19,354 bases of DNA from an uncultured Clostridium sp. GTDB taxonomy: Bacteria > Bacillota_A > Clostridia > TANB77 > CAG-508. Position 1 is the first letter of the stretch; each line of letters starts with the position of its first letter. Shown here piece by piece: positions 1-7,302 of this stretch. Below the pieces are notes generated by a model, which saw only the letters and a list, made by a program, of their open reading frames with translations, was not told where the DNA came from and did not search any database. The position numbers and the translations under genes are program-made. Where the stretch lies: NCBI GenBank assembly GCA_946491915.1, contig CAMLYR010000022.1, forward strand, positions 1 through 19,354. Reading direction: 5' to 3'.

Positions 1-67
1 TCAAATTTAGATACGCAAAATTGTTTCATTTTTTTATATTCTATATTTTTTTTATCCTGCTTAGGTT

Positions 68-104
68 CAAAAAAGGGATTTTTGAGTCCGTCCCCAAAAT
101 CCCT
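68..104 (-). terminator. Intrinsic terminator of the acyl-CoA ligase gene
   Basis: Read on the minus strand, AGGGATTTT (104 to 96) pairs with AAAATCCCT (82 to 74). The hairpin is followed at once by a run of at least five T (73 to 69). It lies just after the stop codon of the minus-strand ligase gene, which is where a Rho-independent terminator is expected. The loop carries GGGGACGGACTC, a motif that partly recurs in the repeat element near the right end of the window. Confidence 0.7.
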
Positions 105-118
105 CGAATCCGTTTTTC

Positions 119-1870
119 TTACTTCTCATCATATTTCATATTGTCACCATATCGTTTTACTTTTTGTGTAGTCGTCTTTTCAAATTCTTTATCTCTAATA
201 ATAAATCCCTTAATATGTTTGTAATTAGGTAATTTACTATTAACACTAGATACGACATCAGAAATAATTTTCTTAATTTCTTCTTTGGTAGGAACACTAC
301 CTTTTAAATATTCTGAAATAGCTTCTAAATTTGGATATATTTGTGCTTTTACATAAGTTTCATCATCATCATCTTCTTGGATTCCTTGTACTAAAGCTTC
401 AGAGATTAAAGGATTATCATTTAGATAATATTCAACTTCTTCAGGGTAAATATTTTTACCATTTTTTGTGACAATCACACTTTTACATCTACCAGTAATA
501 TATAAATATCCATTTTCATCAATTTTTCCTAAATCACCTGTATGGAACCAACCATCTTTCATTACATTGGCAGTTGCTTCTGGATTATTGTAATAACCTA
601 ACATGACATTAGGACCTTTGACAATAATTTCACCAATACCTTCAGCATTTGGAGAATCAATCTTGTATTCTACATTGGGAATAGGAAGTCCAGCAGCATC
701 GTCTTTTTGGAAGAAATCCGTATTTCCAGCAACCAAAGGAGAACATTCTGTTAAACCATATCCTTGTAGTGTATTTAAGTTTAATTTTCTAAAGTCAGAT
801 AAGATTTCTGGATTTGCAGCAGCCGCTCCAACAATAAATACACGTAATCTTCCACCAAGAGTGTTTTTGACTTTTGTTTTTACAATTTTCTTTATAAAGA
901 AAGGAAGGCTATCAAATGGATTTTCATCTTGATTTTCTTTTCTATATTTTTCTGGTAAAGTTTTATTCATATTTCTAATAATTGTTTTATGCAATTTTTC
1001 TAAAAGCAAAGGAACACATAAAATAACAGAAGGATGAAATTCAGCCATATTTTTTGCAATATATCGTAATCCTTCACAATGAGCAATACTAGCACCACTA
1101 TAAATAGGTAGTAAAAAGCCTAATGTACATTCATAAGTGTGATGTAAAGGAAGGACTGAGAAAAACAAGTCACTTCTTTTTACTTTTACAATTCCATAAG
1201 TGGAAAGAATGTTAGAACATATATTTCTTTGTGATAAACAAACCCCTTTTGCATTTCCAGTTGTACCTGAAGTAAATAATAAAATACGTAATTCGTCAGG
1301 ATTAATTTGAATATCATCAAAATCATGAAATCCATTTAGATAACTATCTTTTCCAATGACTTTAATGTTATCAAAATATAAGATGTCATTTGTTTTAGCA
1401 TCTACTTTATCAAAAGAAACCAATACAGTTTCCTGATTATTTAATTTAGTAAAATTTTCCTTGATAGAAGTTAAGTTTTTTAAATCTCCTAAAATACAAA
1501 CTGCTTCTGAAACATTCATAAAATTAATGACATCATCACAATGTAATTCTTTATCAATAGGAACCACAATACCTACAATAGAAGCAGCCATATAGGATAC
1601 ACACCATTTATAGCTGTTTTTACCAATAACGGCAATTCGCTTGTTTAAAAAGCCACGTTTGATGAAATCTGTTCCTAAATGGACAACATCATTTTTAAAT
1701 TCCTCATAGGTAATAGAAACAATATTTCCATTTTCGTCTTTTAATCTAAAAGCAGTTCTAGATTTAAAGTTTTCGGCAGAGTTGTATAACATATCTTTAA
1801 AATTGGTAACTTCATCGGTTTTATGATATTTCAATTTTAGTTGTTCGGAAACTGGTAAGTTTTTTTTCAT
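119..1870 (-). CDS. AMP-forming acyl-CoA synthetase (long-chain fatty acid--CoA ligase-like)
   Basis: The 583-residue protein belongs to the ANL superfamily, which activates a carboxylic acid with ATP to an acyl-adenylate and then transfers it to CoA. The P-loop-like motif FTSGTTGNAKG starts at residue 199, and GYGLTECSP, the hinge region GWFHTGDLG, and ITGRCKSVIVTKNGKNIYPEEVE-like sequence follow in the family's order. The C-terminal motif TTTQKVKR supplies the probable catalytic lysine, K570. Length is normal for long-chain acyl-CoA ligases and no signal peptide is seen, so the enzyme should be cytoplasmic or peripheral at the membrane. The start is supported by GAGGAGG placed about 10 nt upstream. 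It follows the 265-residue membrane protein gene on the same strand and probably shares its transcript. The substrate cannot be read from sequence: fatty acid is most likely, but an aryl or other acid is possible. Confidence 0.88.
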   Translation of the reverse strand: MKKNLPVSEQLKLKYHKTDEVTNFKDMLYNSAENFKSRTAFRLKDENGNIVSITYEEFKNDVVHLGTDFIKRGFLNKRIAVIGKNSYKWCVSYMAASIVGIVVPIDKELHCDDVINFMNVSEAVCILGDLKNLTSIKENFTKLNNQETVLVSFDKVDAKTNDILYFDNIKVIGKDSYLNGFHDFDDIQINPDELRILLFTSGTTGNAKGVCLSQRNICSNILSTYGIVKVKRSDLFFSVLPLHHTYECTLGFLLPIYSGASIAHCEGLRYIAKNMAEFHPSVILCVPLLLEKLHKTIIRNMNKTLPEKYRKENQDENPFDSLPFFIKKIVKTKVKNTLGGRLRVFIVGAAAANPEILSDFRKLNLNTLQGYGLTECSPLVAGNTDFFQKDDAAGLPIPNVEYKIDSPNAEGIGEIIVKGPNVMLGYYNNPEATANVMKDGWFHTGDLGKIDENGYLYITGRCKSVIVTKNGKNIYPEEVEYYLNDNPLISEALVQGIQEDDDDETYVKAQIYPNLEAISEYLKGSVPTKEEIKKIISDVVSSVNSKLPNYKHIKGFIIRDKEFEKTTTQKVKRYGDNMKYDEK

Positions 1871-1908
1871 TTTTATGAATCCTCCTCATCTAGATAATAT
1901 CTGTAGTT

Positions 1909-1934
1909 TATGATTGTAAATTACTACAATCATA
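1909..1934. promoter_or_regulatory. Perfect 10-bp palindrome upstream of the acyl-CoA ligase
   Basis: TATGATTGTA (1909-1918) and TACAATCATA (1925-1934) are exact reverse complements separated by 6 nt. The site lies between two minus-strand genes, about 40 nt upstream of the ligase start. No T-run follows on either strand, so it does not look like a terminator. Its size would suit a dimeric repressor operator or an mRNA hairpin. The function is inferred. Confidence 0.45.
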
Positions 1935-1946
1935 TAGAATTAATGA

Positions 1947-2744
1947 TTAGTTATATCGATAAAAAGTATAATTTGTATCTTGCTTGATTGTCAAATTACC
2001 ATCTAATATAGATTTATTTTCAGAAGAAAGTGGAATATCAATCGATACAGTTGTTTTAAAATCTTCATCCAAATTATTGGTAATATAAATATCAAATGAA
2101 AGTGTACAAGCGATATCTTCTAGGATAATATTACATTTTTGTAGCAAAGAACCATCATATGTAATTGGTGATGAAATATCTGTTATGGTATAATCAGACT
2201 TTATATTCGAATTTACATAGCTAAATGTTAAAGGATTAGCTAAATTGTTATATAAAGTTGGCGTACTTAAATCTGCTTCATCACTAGAGGAAATTATAAA
2301 TTCAAAAGAATCTGTAATTCGATTTTCTTCTATTATATCACTTTTGGCAAAATCATGGATACTCTTGAAATATAAGTTTGGTTCTCCTAGTTTTGGCATA
2401 TTTGAAAATTGTATATTTTCAATATGGACTTTCTTTAATGTATTTTCTAAAGTATCTTCATCTGATGTGTTTTTGATAAATAATGCAATATCGGTATATT
2501 GATATAAATTTTGTATGGTAAAGTTATTAGCTGTATTGGTTTTGTAACTTGCATCAGCACTACTAAATAAAGTGATAGAATCTATTATAAAAATTGTAGA
2601 CTGGTTTTTATCAACAAAACTTAACATATCCTCTTCAAAATTTTTCTTTAATATATATTTTTGAAAAACGAAAAATGCAAGAAAAATTACAACGAAAATT
2701 AATATAATCGTTATAATAGTTAAAATAATCTTTGCTTTTTTCAT
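1947..2744 (-). CDS. Membrane-anchored protein of unknown function
   Basis: I do not recognise a family in this 265-residue protein. It starts with a short basic stretch (MKKAK) and one strongly hydrophobic helix at about residues 5-28. The rest is a hydrophilic domain rich in Asp, Ser, Thr and Asn, with alternating hydrophobic stretches that suggest beta strands. There is no lipobox cysteine and no obvious cleavage site, so the likely form is an inner-membrane protein with one helix and an extracytoplasmic domain. An AAAGGA ribosome binding site lies about 11 nt upstream of the start. A well-formed promoter on the minus strand at 2880-2908 would leave a leader of about 130 nt. The acyl-CoA ligase gene follows in the same direction after 76 nt. 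Confidence 0.75.
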   Translation of the reverse strand: MKKAKIILTIITIILIFVVIFLAFFVFQKYILKKNFEEDMLSFVDKNQSTIFIIDSITLFSSADASYKTNTANNFTIQNLYQYTDIALFIKNTSDEDTLENTLKKVHIENIQFSNMPKLGEPNLYFKSIHDFAKSDIIEENRITDSFEFIISSSDEADLSTPTLYNNLANPLTFSYVNSNIKSDYTITDISSPITYDGSLLQKCNIILEDIACTLSFDIYITNNLDEDFKTTVSIDIPLSSENKSILDGNLTIKQDTNYTFYRYN

Positions 2745-2879
2745 AGTTAAGTGATTCCTTTCTTAAGGTATAAATCTAAATGTTGCCTCGGTTTACACAG
2801 TTAAGAAATGTTCATGTGCCAATTTTATGAAAATAAAATTGAAAGTTTTTTTAAACCATCCTCCTTAGTGAATATCTAT

Positions 2880-2908
2880 ATCATAGTATAAAAATACAAG
2901 AAAATCAA
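2880..2908 (-). promoter_or_regulatory. Sigma-A type promoter for the minus-strand gene pair
   Basis: On the minus strand TTGATT (2908-2903) and TATGAT (2885-2880) are separated by 17 nt. The site faces the membrane protein gene and is the best -35/-10 match in the divergent intergenic region. Confidence 0.6.
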
Positions 2909-2945
2909 TAGGAAAAACGTAATAGAAAATTTCCAAAATTTAAAA

Positions 2946-2975
2946 TTGACAAAAGTAGACAAAAAAAGGTAAAAT
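2946..2975 (+). promoter_or_regulatory. Promoter of the glucosaminidase gene
   Basis: A consensus -35 box TTGACA (2946-2951) is followed after 18 nt by TAAAAT (2970-2975). The predicted transcript start falls near 2982, only about 10 nt before the ATG. The leader would therefore be very short, with AGGTGA at its 5' end. Confidence 0.65.
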
Positions 2976-2991
2976 GATGATAGGTGATTAG

Positions 2992-4251
2992 ATGAAAACA
3001 AAAGAAAAAAAGGAGAAAAAAGTAAAAATAACCATCAAGAATTTAATATATTTTTTAATTTTTGTTGTATTCATTTTATATTTTATTCTTTTTTATCATC
3101 TATATTTTTCAAAAAAGGTATATGCAGCAGAAGAAATAGCTAGTCAAAATACGGAAAAAGTAAGAATTAGTCAAGCGGAAGCGTTGAATTTAGAAGAGTT
3201 TATTTCACAAAATACAAATGATAAACAAAGAGAAGAGTATGAAGTAACAGAAGAGACTTTAGAATATATTACAAAATATAGAACAAATACAAGTCTTCCT
3301 AAAGGTATGATACAAGTAGTGCAAGAAGGAAGACAGGGCGTACAGGAAGTAACTATTAAGAAAATATATAAAGGCGAAGAATTAATCAGTGAAGAACAAG
3401 TTCGACAGAAAATAATAACTGCTTCTATTAATAAGATTGTAGAAATAGGCGGAGGTGCTGAAACAAGTAATTATACAGCAAAAGTAGGAGATATTTTATA
3501 TGTCACTTCTGACAGATTATCTGTTATGGTAGAACCAGATGAAAATTCACAAAAAGTAGCAACACTATCAAAAAATGATGAATTAAAATTAAAGGAAATA
3601 AAAGCATCTTGGTATCGAATAGAAAGTGGTAACATAAGAGGATATGTAAAAGCAGAATGTACCACATATATTAATCCAAATGCACCAGAGGAAGAAGAAA
3701 CAATCAATGATAGTACAACCACTAGTACCAATACAAAATCAGCAAATGAGTTAAAAAGTGCATTAAGTTTTAACATGGCATTAAATAAGCCAAGTGGATT
3801 ATCTTTAGAGCAATTTAAGAAAGTCTTAAATGATGATAAAGATAAAAATAATATATTGGCTAATAATTCTGAATATTTTTATTACATAGAAAAACAATAT
3901 CATATTAACGGAATATTTGTTGCAGCTGTAGCAATCCATGAAAGTGCATGGGGAACATCAAAAATAGCATTAGAAAAGAAAAACTTATTTGGATATGGTG
4001 CTTATGATTCTAGTCCATACAATAGTGCATATAATTTTTCTGATTATCCAGAAAGCATAGATTTATTAGCTAGAGTTTTTGTGAAATATTATTTAAACCC
4101 AAAAGGAACAAGCATATATGGAGGAGAAGTGGCAACTGGTTCTTATTATAATGGAGAAACATTAACAGGGGTTAATACGAAATATGCAACTGACAAAAAT
4201 TGGGCGAACCGTGTATATTACTATATGGAATATTTGTACAATAAATTGTAA
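2992..4251 (+). CDS. Secreted cell-wall glucosaminidase with G5 and SH3 domains (GH73-type)
   Basis: The 419-residue protein should cleave the glycan strand of peptidoglycan outside the cell. A lysine-rich N-terminus and a hydrophobic helix (about residues 15-40) end in VYAAEE, a plausible signal-peptidase site near residue 45; if uncut it would act as a membrane anchor. A G5 domain spans about 83-154 (YEVTEE, then GRQGVQEVTIKKIYKGEE). A bacterial SH3 domain spans about 164-229 and ends in RGYVKAE. The C-terminal half, about 260-419, is a glucosaminidase domain with AIHESAWGTSKIA; E317 is the likely catalytic acid, and NLFGYGAYD follows. This domain order fits a wall-binding autolysin. The gene has its own promoter and stands alone between divergent minus-strand genes and the downstream operon. 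The family is clear; the exact bond cut is assumed from the family. Confidence 0.92.
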   Translation: MKTKEKKEKKVKITIKNLIYFLIFVVFILYFILFYHLYFSKKVYAAEEIASQNTEKVRISQAEALNLEEFISQNTNDKQREEYEVTEETLEYITKYRTNTSLPKGMIQVVQEGRQGVQEVTIKKIYKGEELISEEQVRQKIITASINKIVEIGGGAETSNYTAKVGDILYVTSDRLSVMVEPDENSQKVATLSKNDELKLKEIKASWYRIESGNIRGYVKAECTTYINPNAPEEEETINDSTTTSTNTKSANELKSALSFNMALNKPSGLSLEQFKKVLNDDKDKNNILANNSEYFYYIEKQYHINGIFVAAVAIHESAWGTSKIALEKKNLFGYGAYDSSPYNSAYNFSDYPESIDLLARVFVKYYLNPKGTSIYGGEVATGSYYNGETLTGVNTKYATDKNWANRVYYYMEYLYNKL

Positions 4252-4258
4252 AAAATTC

Positions 4259-4287
4259 TTGCTATTTTTCTAAAGTTATTGTATGAT
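4259..4287 (+). promoter_or_regulatory. Promoter of the pilin-like / TadZ-like operon
   Basis: TTGCTA (4259-4264) and TATGAT (4282-4287) are 17 nt apart. The expected transcript start near 4294 leaves a leader of about 60 nt before the ATG at 4353. No terminator hairpin is visible between this site and the upstream glucosaminidase gene, so some read-through is possible. Confidence 0.6.
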
Positions 4288-4352
4288 ATATAGGTATAAG
4301 AAAAAATAGGGAGTATTTTGCCAAAAATATAGAAGAAAGGGGCAACAGATAG

Positions 4353-4760
4353 ATGAAAAAAGCAGTAATCATTGTTACAATATTTACAATTGTCTTTGGA
4401 ATATTTATTTGTACAAATACAGTTCATGCAGCTGAACAAGCAATTGATGAAGAAACGGAGAGTAAACTAGTCGAAATAAAGGATAATGCAGCAAATTCTT
4501 TAGCAGATTATCAAGAAAAATATGGTTCAGATGTATATGGACTTGTAGCATACATATTGAATGTTATTAGAATTTATAGTATTCCACTTTGTTTTTTAGG
4601 AATTGCGATTGGAGCAATCCATAGATATGTAGTAGGTGTTAGAAAATTGGATACCTTGGAAAAAGGTATGGGATTAATTGTAACCTTTGTAACAATATTA
4701 ATTATATGCCAAGTATTACCACTAGCATTCGCAATGTTTGTAAAATTTGGAAGGGGGTAA
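4353..4760 (+). CDS. Small exported two-helix membrane protein, VirB2/TrbC-like in architecture
   Basis: The 135-residue protein has a signal peptide (residues 1 to about 27) ending in VHAAEQ, a charged segment, then two membrane helices (about 65-92 and 105-130) joined by the basic loop HRYVVGVRKLD. A signal peptide followed by two helices and a short loop is the layout of VirB2/TrbC-type pilins and related conjugation membrane proteins. I see no decisive sequence motif, so the family link is an inference from shape. AGAAAGGGG lies about 11 nt before the start. It is the first gene of an operon: its stop is 3 nt before the next start, and AAGGGGG at its 3' end serves as the next gene's ribosome binding site. 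It could also be an unrelated small membrane partner of the large downstream protein. Confidence 0.75.
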   Translation: MKKAVIIVTIFTIVFGIFICTNTVHAAEQAIDEETESKLVEIKDNAANSLADYQEKYGSDVYGLVAYILNVIRIYSIPLCFLGIAIGAIHRYVVGVRKLDTLEKGMGLIVTFVTILIICQVLPLAFAMFVKFGRG

Positions 4761-4763
4761 CAA

Positions 4764-7286
4764 ATGAAAGTTTTATTTGCTGTAAGTAATGAAGAAATTT
4801 CACAAGCCATCATAAAAAAATATCAAAAAGAATATAAAGAAATTATTTCGCATAAAAATGTATATTACTTTAATGCAATATTAAAAGAAATACAAAAAGA
4901 TAAAACATATGATAGAATTGTTATAAGTGAGGATTTAGAAGCTTTTTCACATACACAATATGATCAAATTGATAAATTTATATTTGAAAAATTAGATAGT
5001 ATTAGTGATGAAGCATCTAATATGAGAGGAAATGACATACCAATTATTTTAATTTGTTTAGATAGAAGAACAAAATCAGAGCAAATGTTGGTTAAATTGT
5101 TTGGTATCGGAATCTATAATGCCATATTAGGAAATGACAGAAGTGTTGATGAAGTTTGTAGACTTATTCATAAACCAAGATTAAAGAAAGAGGCAAAGGC
5201 ATATTACAAAATTGATTCTGAGGAAGTAACCTATCAAGCGGAAAACGAAAACGATGTTAGCGAGATGGAAATACAAAATATCTTAGCACATTATAAAAGT
5301 CTAGGAAAAGATGAAGATAGATATATTGATAGTTTTAATAATATTGCGGCACAATATAATGATACACAATTAAGAATTATTACGAAGTTTTTGCCTTTAA
5401 ATGTAAGGGCAGTATTAGAAGAAAGGTCTCCTAAATATCAAAAAATCATGTCATTTAATAGCAAAGTATCTAATAGTTTAAGACAAGATAATAAAAAGGG
5501 AGAAACAGGAACCAGTGAAAAATTGTTAAGATCCAAAAATAAGACAATTACAATGACAAAACCCGTTGTTATACCTTCTTCAGTGAATATGACAGGTGTA
5601 AGGAAAATGTCCAAACCTAAGAAAACACAAGAACAACAACAAACTTTGCACCAGGCAGCACAACAGCAGTCAGTACATGAAGTAGCACAACAACAGGTAA
5701 GACCAGTGGCAAACGTAAAACAAGAAGATAGTATACCAAATATCTTAGAAACAGAACCAAAATCAATAGGAATCTCAACAACCAATAGTTCAGAAGAAAC
5801 AATACAAGAGGTACAGCCAGTAAAAAGGGGAAGAGGAAGACCAAGAAAAAATCCGGTTCCAGTAGTAGAAGCAACACAAGAACAAAAACCAGTAAAAAGA
5901 GGAAGAGGAAGACCAAGAAAAAATCCACTTCCAGTGGAAGAAACAGTTTTGCCAGAAGTTGAAGAGCAAGAAAATGATACAGTATTACCGGGATTTGATA
6001 GTTATCAAAACAATAATGAAGACGATATGGTATTACCAGGATTTGAAGAAAATGATAATGATACAGTACTACCTGGATTTGAGGATAATCATACAGATTC
6101 TGTTTTACCAGGATTTGAAGACGAAGATGATAATACGAGTACAGTATTACCAGGATTTGATAGTTATCAAAACAATAATGAAGACGATATGGTATTGCCA
6201 GGTTTTGAAGAAGTAGATTCTATTCCAGAGCAAGAACAGAATACTATACAAGAACCAACATTTAATTATTCTCAAAATACAAATCAAAGTTCATATAGTA
6301 ACCAATATGGACAAAGTTATCATAATGCATATGATGAATATGTTCCTTCAAATTCAAGAGATATGACAAGAACAAACAATAATTATGTGCAAACAATAGA
6401 TATATCTTCATTGCTTACATCTGATAAAAAAATTGTAACCTTTGTTGGAACTAGTAAAAATGGTACATCATTTATTGTGAATAATGTAGCAGAATTATTA
6501 TCATCTATGGGAATCAATGTTGCCATTTTAGATACAACAACAAATAGAAATTCATATTATATATATACAAAAAATGAGGAAGCTTTAAGAAATATTGCAT
6601 CAAATAGCATTGAACAATTAGCAGAAGGAATTGCAAATGGAATACAAGTAAATAAGAATTTAACTGTATTTACATCTTTACCAGATGAGCAAGATTCTAT
6701 TAGTAGAGTAGATGAAATCTTAGAAACATTAGTAAAGAATTATTCTTTAATTTTAATTGATTGTGACTTTAATACACCAGTAGGATATTTTAAACAGTCA
6801 TTAGAAACCTATCTAGTACAATCTTTAGATATTCTTACAATACAACCACTTACAGCATTTTTAAGAGAGCTAAAAGCAAAAAACATACTAGAAGAAGGAA
6901 AACTAAAAATTATATTAAATAAATTTGTAAAAATTAGAGGAATTAATGAAAAGACAATTATAGGAGGAATGGCATTTTATAATGATCCTGCTATGTCATT
7001 TATGACAGAACTGTTTGATAGAAATTTAATTAAATATATAACTATACCATTTGAAGAGGAAATATATATAAAATACTTAGAAGGAATTATTAATTGTGAT
7101 ATTAACTTAAAAGGCTATTCAAAAACATTTATGCAAGTATTAAAAGCTTTAGGAAATATGATTTATCCATTAGTTTCAGGAAAAGGAACATATAGACCAC
7201 CAACAGTTGGAACAGAAAATAATCAATCAGGAGTTTTTTCTCCAAGTATGAATGATACATTAAACCAAATGAAAAGAAATTTTTAA
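4764..7286 (+). CDS. TadZ/CpaE-like multidomain protein with two AT-hooks, VLPGF repeats and a degenerate ParA-like domain
   Basis: This 840-residue protein has four parts. Residues 1 to about 145 look like a receiver-type alpha/beta domain (MKVLFAVSNEE, later DIPIILICLD), as in the atypical receiver of TadZ/CpaE. A helical segment reaches about 240. A long disordered, Gln- and Glu-rich linker of roughly 300 residues follows. It holds two AT-hooks, KRGRGRPRKNP at 354-364 and again 24 residues later, and six VLPGF motifs in acidic context. From about 553 comes a MinD/ParA/CpaE-like fold, with FVGTSKNGTSFIVNNVAE at the P-loop, VAILDTTTN, a Walker B-like LILIDCDFN and IILNKF. The P-loop lysine before the Ser/Thr is replaced by T568, so ATP hydrolysis is doubtful. 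There is no signal peptide. The gene sits tightly between the small exported protein and the GAF/GGDEF-like protein. The TadZ relation is inferred from architecture; no other Tad genes are in the window. Confidence 0.85.
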   Translation: MKVLFAVSNEEISQAIIKKYQKEYKEIISHKNVYYFNAILKEIQKDKTYDRIVISEDLEAFSHTQYDQIDKFIFEKLDSISDEASNMRGNDIPIILICLDRRTKSEQMLVKLFGIGIYNAILGNDRSVDEVCRLIHKPRLKKEAKAYYKIDSEEVTYQAENENDVSEMEIQNILAHYKSLGKDEDRYIDSFNNIAAQYNDTQLRIITKFLPLNVRAVLEERSPKYQKIMSFNSKVSNSLRQDNKKGETGTSEKLLRSKNKTITMTKPVVIPSSVNMTGVRKMSKPKKTQEQQQTLHQAAQQQSVHEVAQQQVRPVANVKQEDSIPNILETEPKSIGISTTNSSEETIQEVQPVKRGRGRPRKNPVPVVEATQEQKPVKRGRGRPRKNPLPVEETVLPEVEEQENDTVLPGFDSYQNNNEDDMVLPGFEENDNDTVLPGFEDNHTDSVLPGFEDEDDNTSTVLPGFDSYQNNNEDDMVLPGFEEVDSIPEQEQNTIQEPTFNYSQNTNQSSYSNQYGQSYHNAYDEYVPSNSRDMTRTNNNYVQTIDISSLLTSDKKIVTFVGTSKNGTSFIVNNVAELLSSMGINVAILDTTTNRNSYYIYTKNEEALRNIASNSIEQLAEGIANGIQVNKNLTVFTSLPDEQDSISRVDEILETLVKNYSLILIDCDFNTPVGYFKQSLETYLVQSLDILTIQPLTAFLRELKAKNILEEGKLKIILNKFVKIRGINEKTIIGGMAFYNDPAMSFMTELFDRNLIKYITIPFEEEIYIKYLEGIINCDINLKGYSKTFMQVLKALGNMIYPLVSGKGTYRPPTVGTENNQSGVFSPSMNDTLNQMKRNF
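5817..5938 (+). repeat. Duplicated AT-hook coding unit
   Basis: Two nearly identical 72-nt-spaced units begin at 5817 and 5889. Each encodes PVKRGRGRPRKNP, differing by a few bases. GRP flanked by Arg/Lys is the core of an AT-hook, a minor-groove binder of AT-rich DNA best known from HMGA proteins. Confidence 0.8.
5979..6211 (+). repeat. VLPGF motif array with a 71-nt duplication
   Basis: Six VLPGF motifs occur in the acidic linker. The unit at 5979-6049 recurs almost unchanged at 6141-6211, 162 nt further on, with only a few third-position changes. It encodes a VLPGF, a DSYQNNNEDD spacer and a second VLPGF. This indicates a recent in-frame duplication. A degenerate VLPEV just before the array may be a decayed copy. 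Confidence 0.85.
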
Positions 7287-7302
7287 ATAGGAGGAATTAA
7301 TT

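Noticed and set aside
21..224. Plus-strand 67-residue open frame at the left edge
   Set aside because: Phe/Tyr-rich, antisense to the ligase end and its terminator, with no ribosome binding site.
5438..5928. Long open frames on the minus strand opposite the linker of the 840-residue protein
   Set aside because: They are low-complexity Leu/Val/Phe or Cys/Thr-rich shadows of the repetitive linker, with no ribosome binding site.
5959..6216. Plus-strand frame in another register across the VLPGF array
   Set aside because: Its repeats merely mirror the DNA repeats of the true frame, and it has no start signal.
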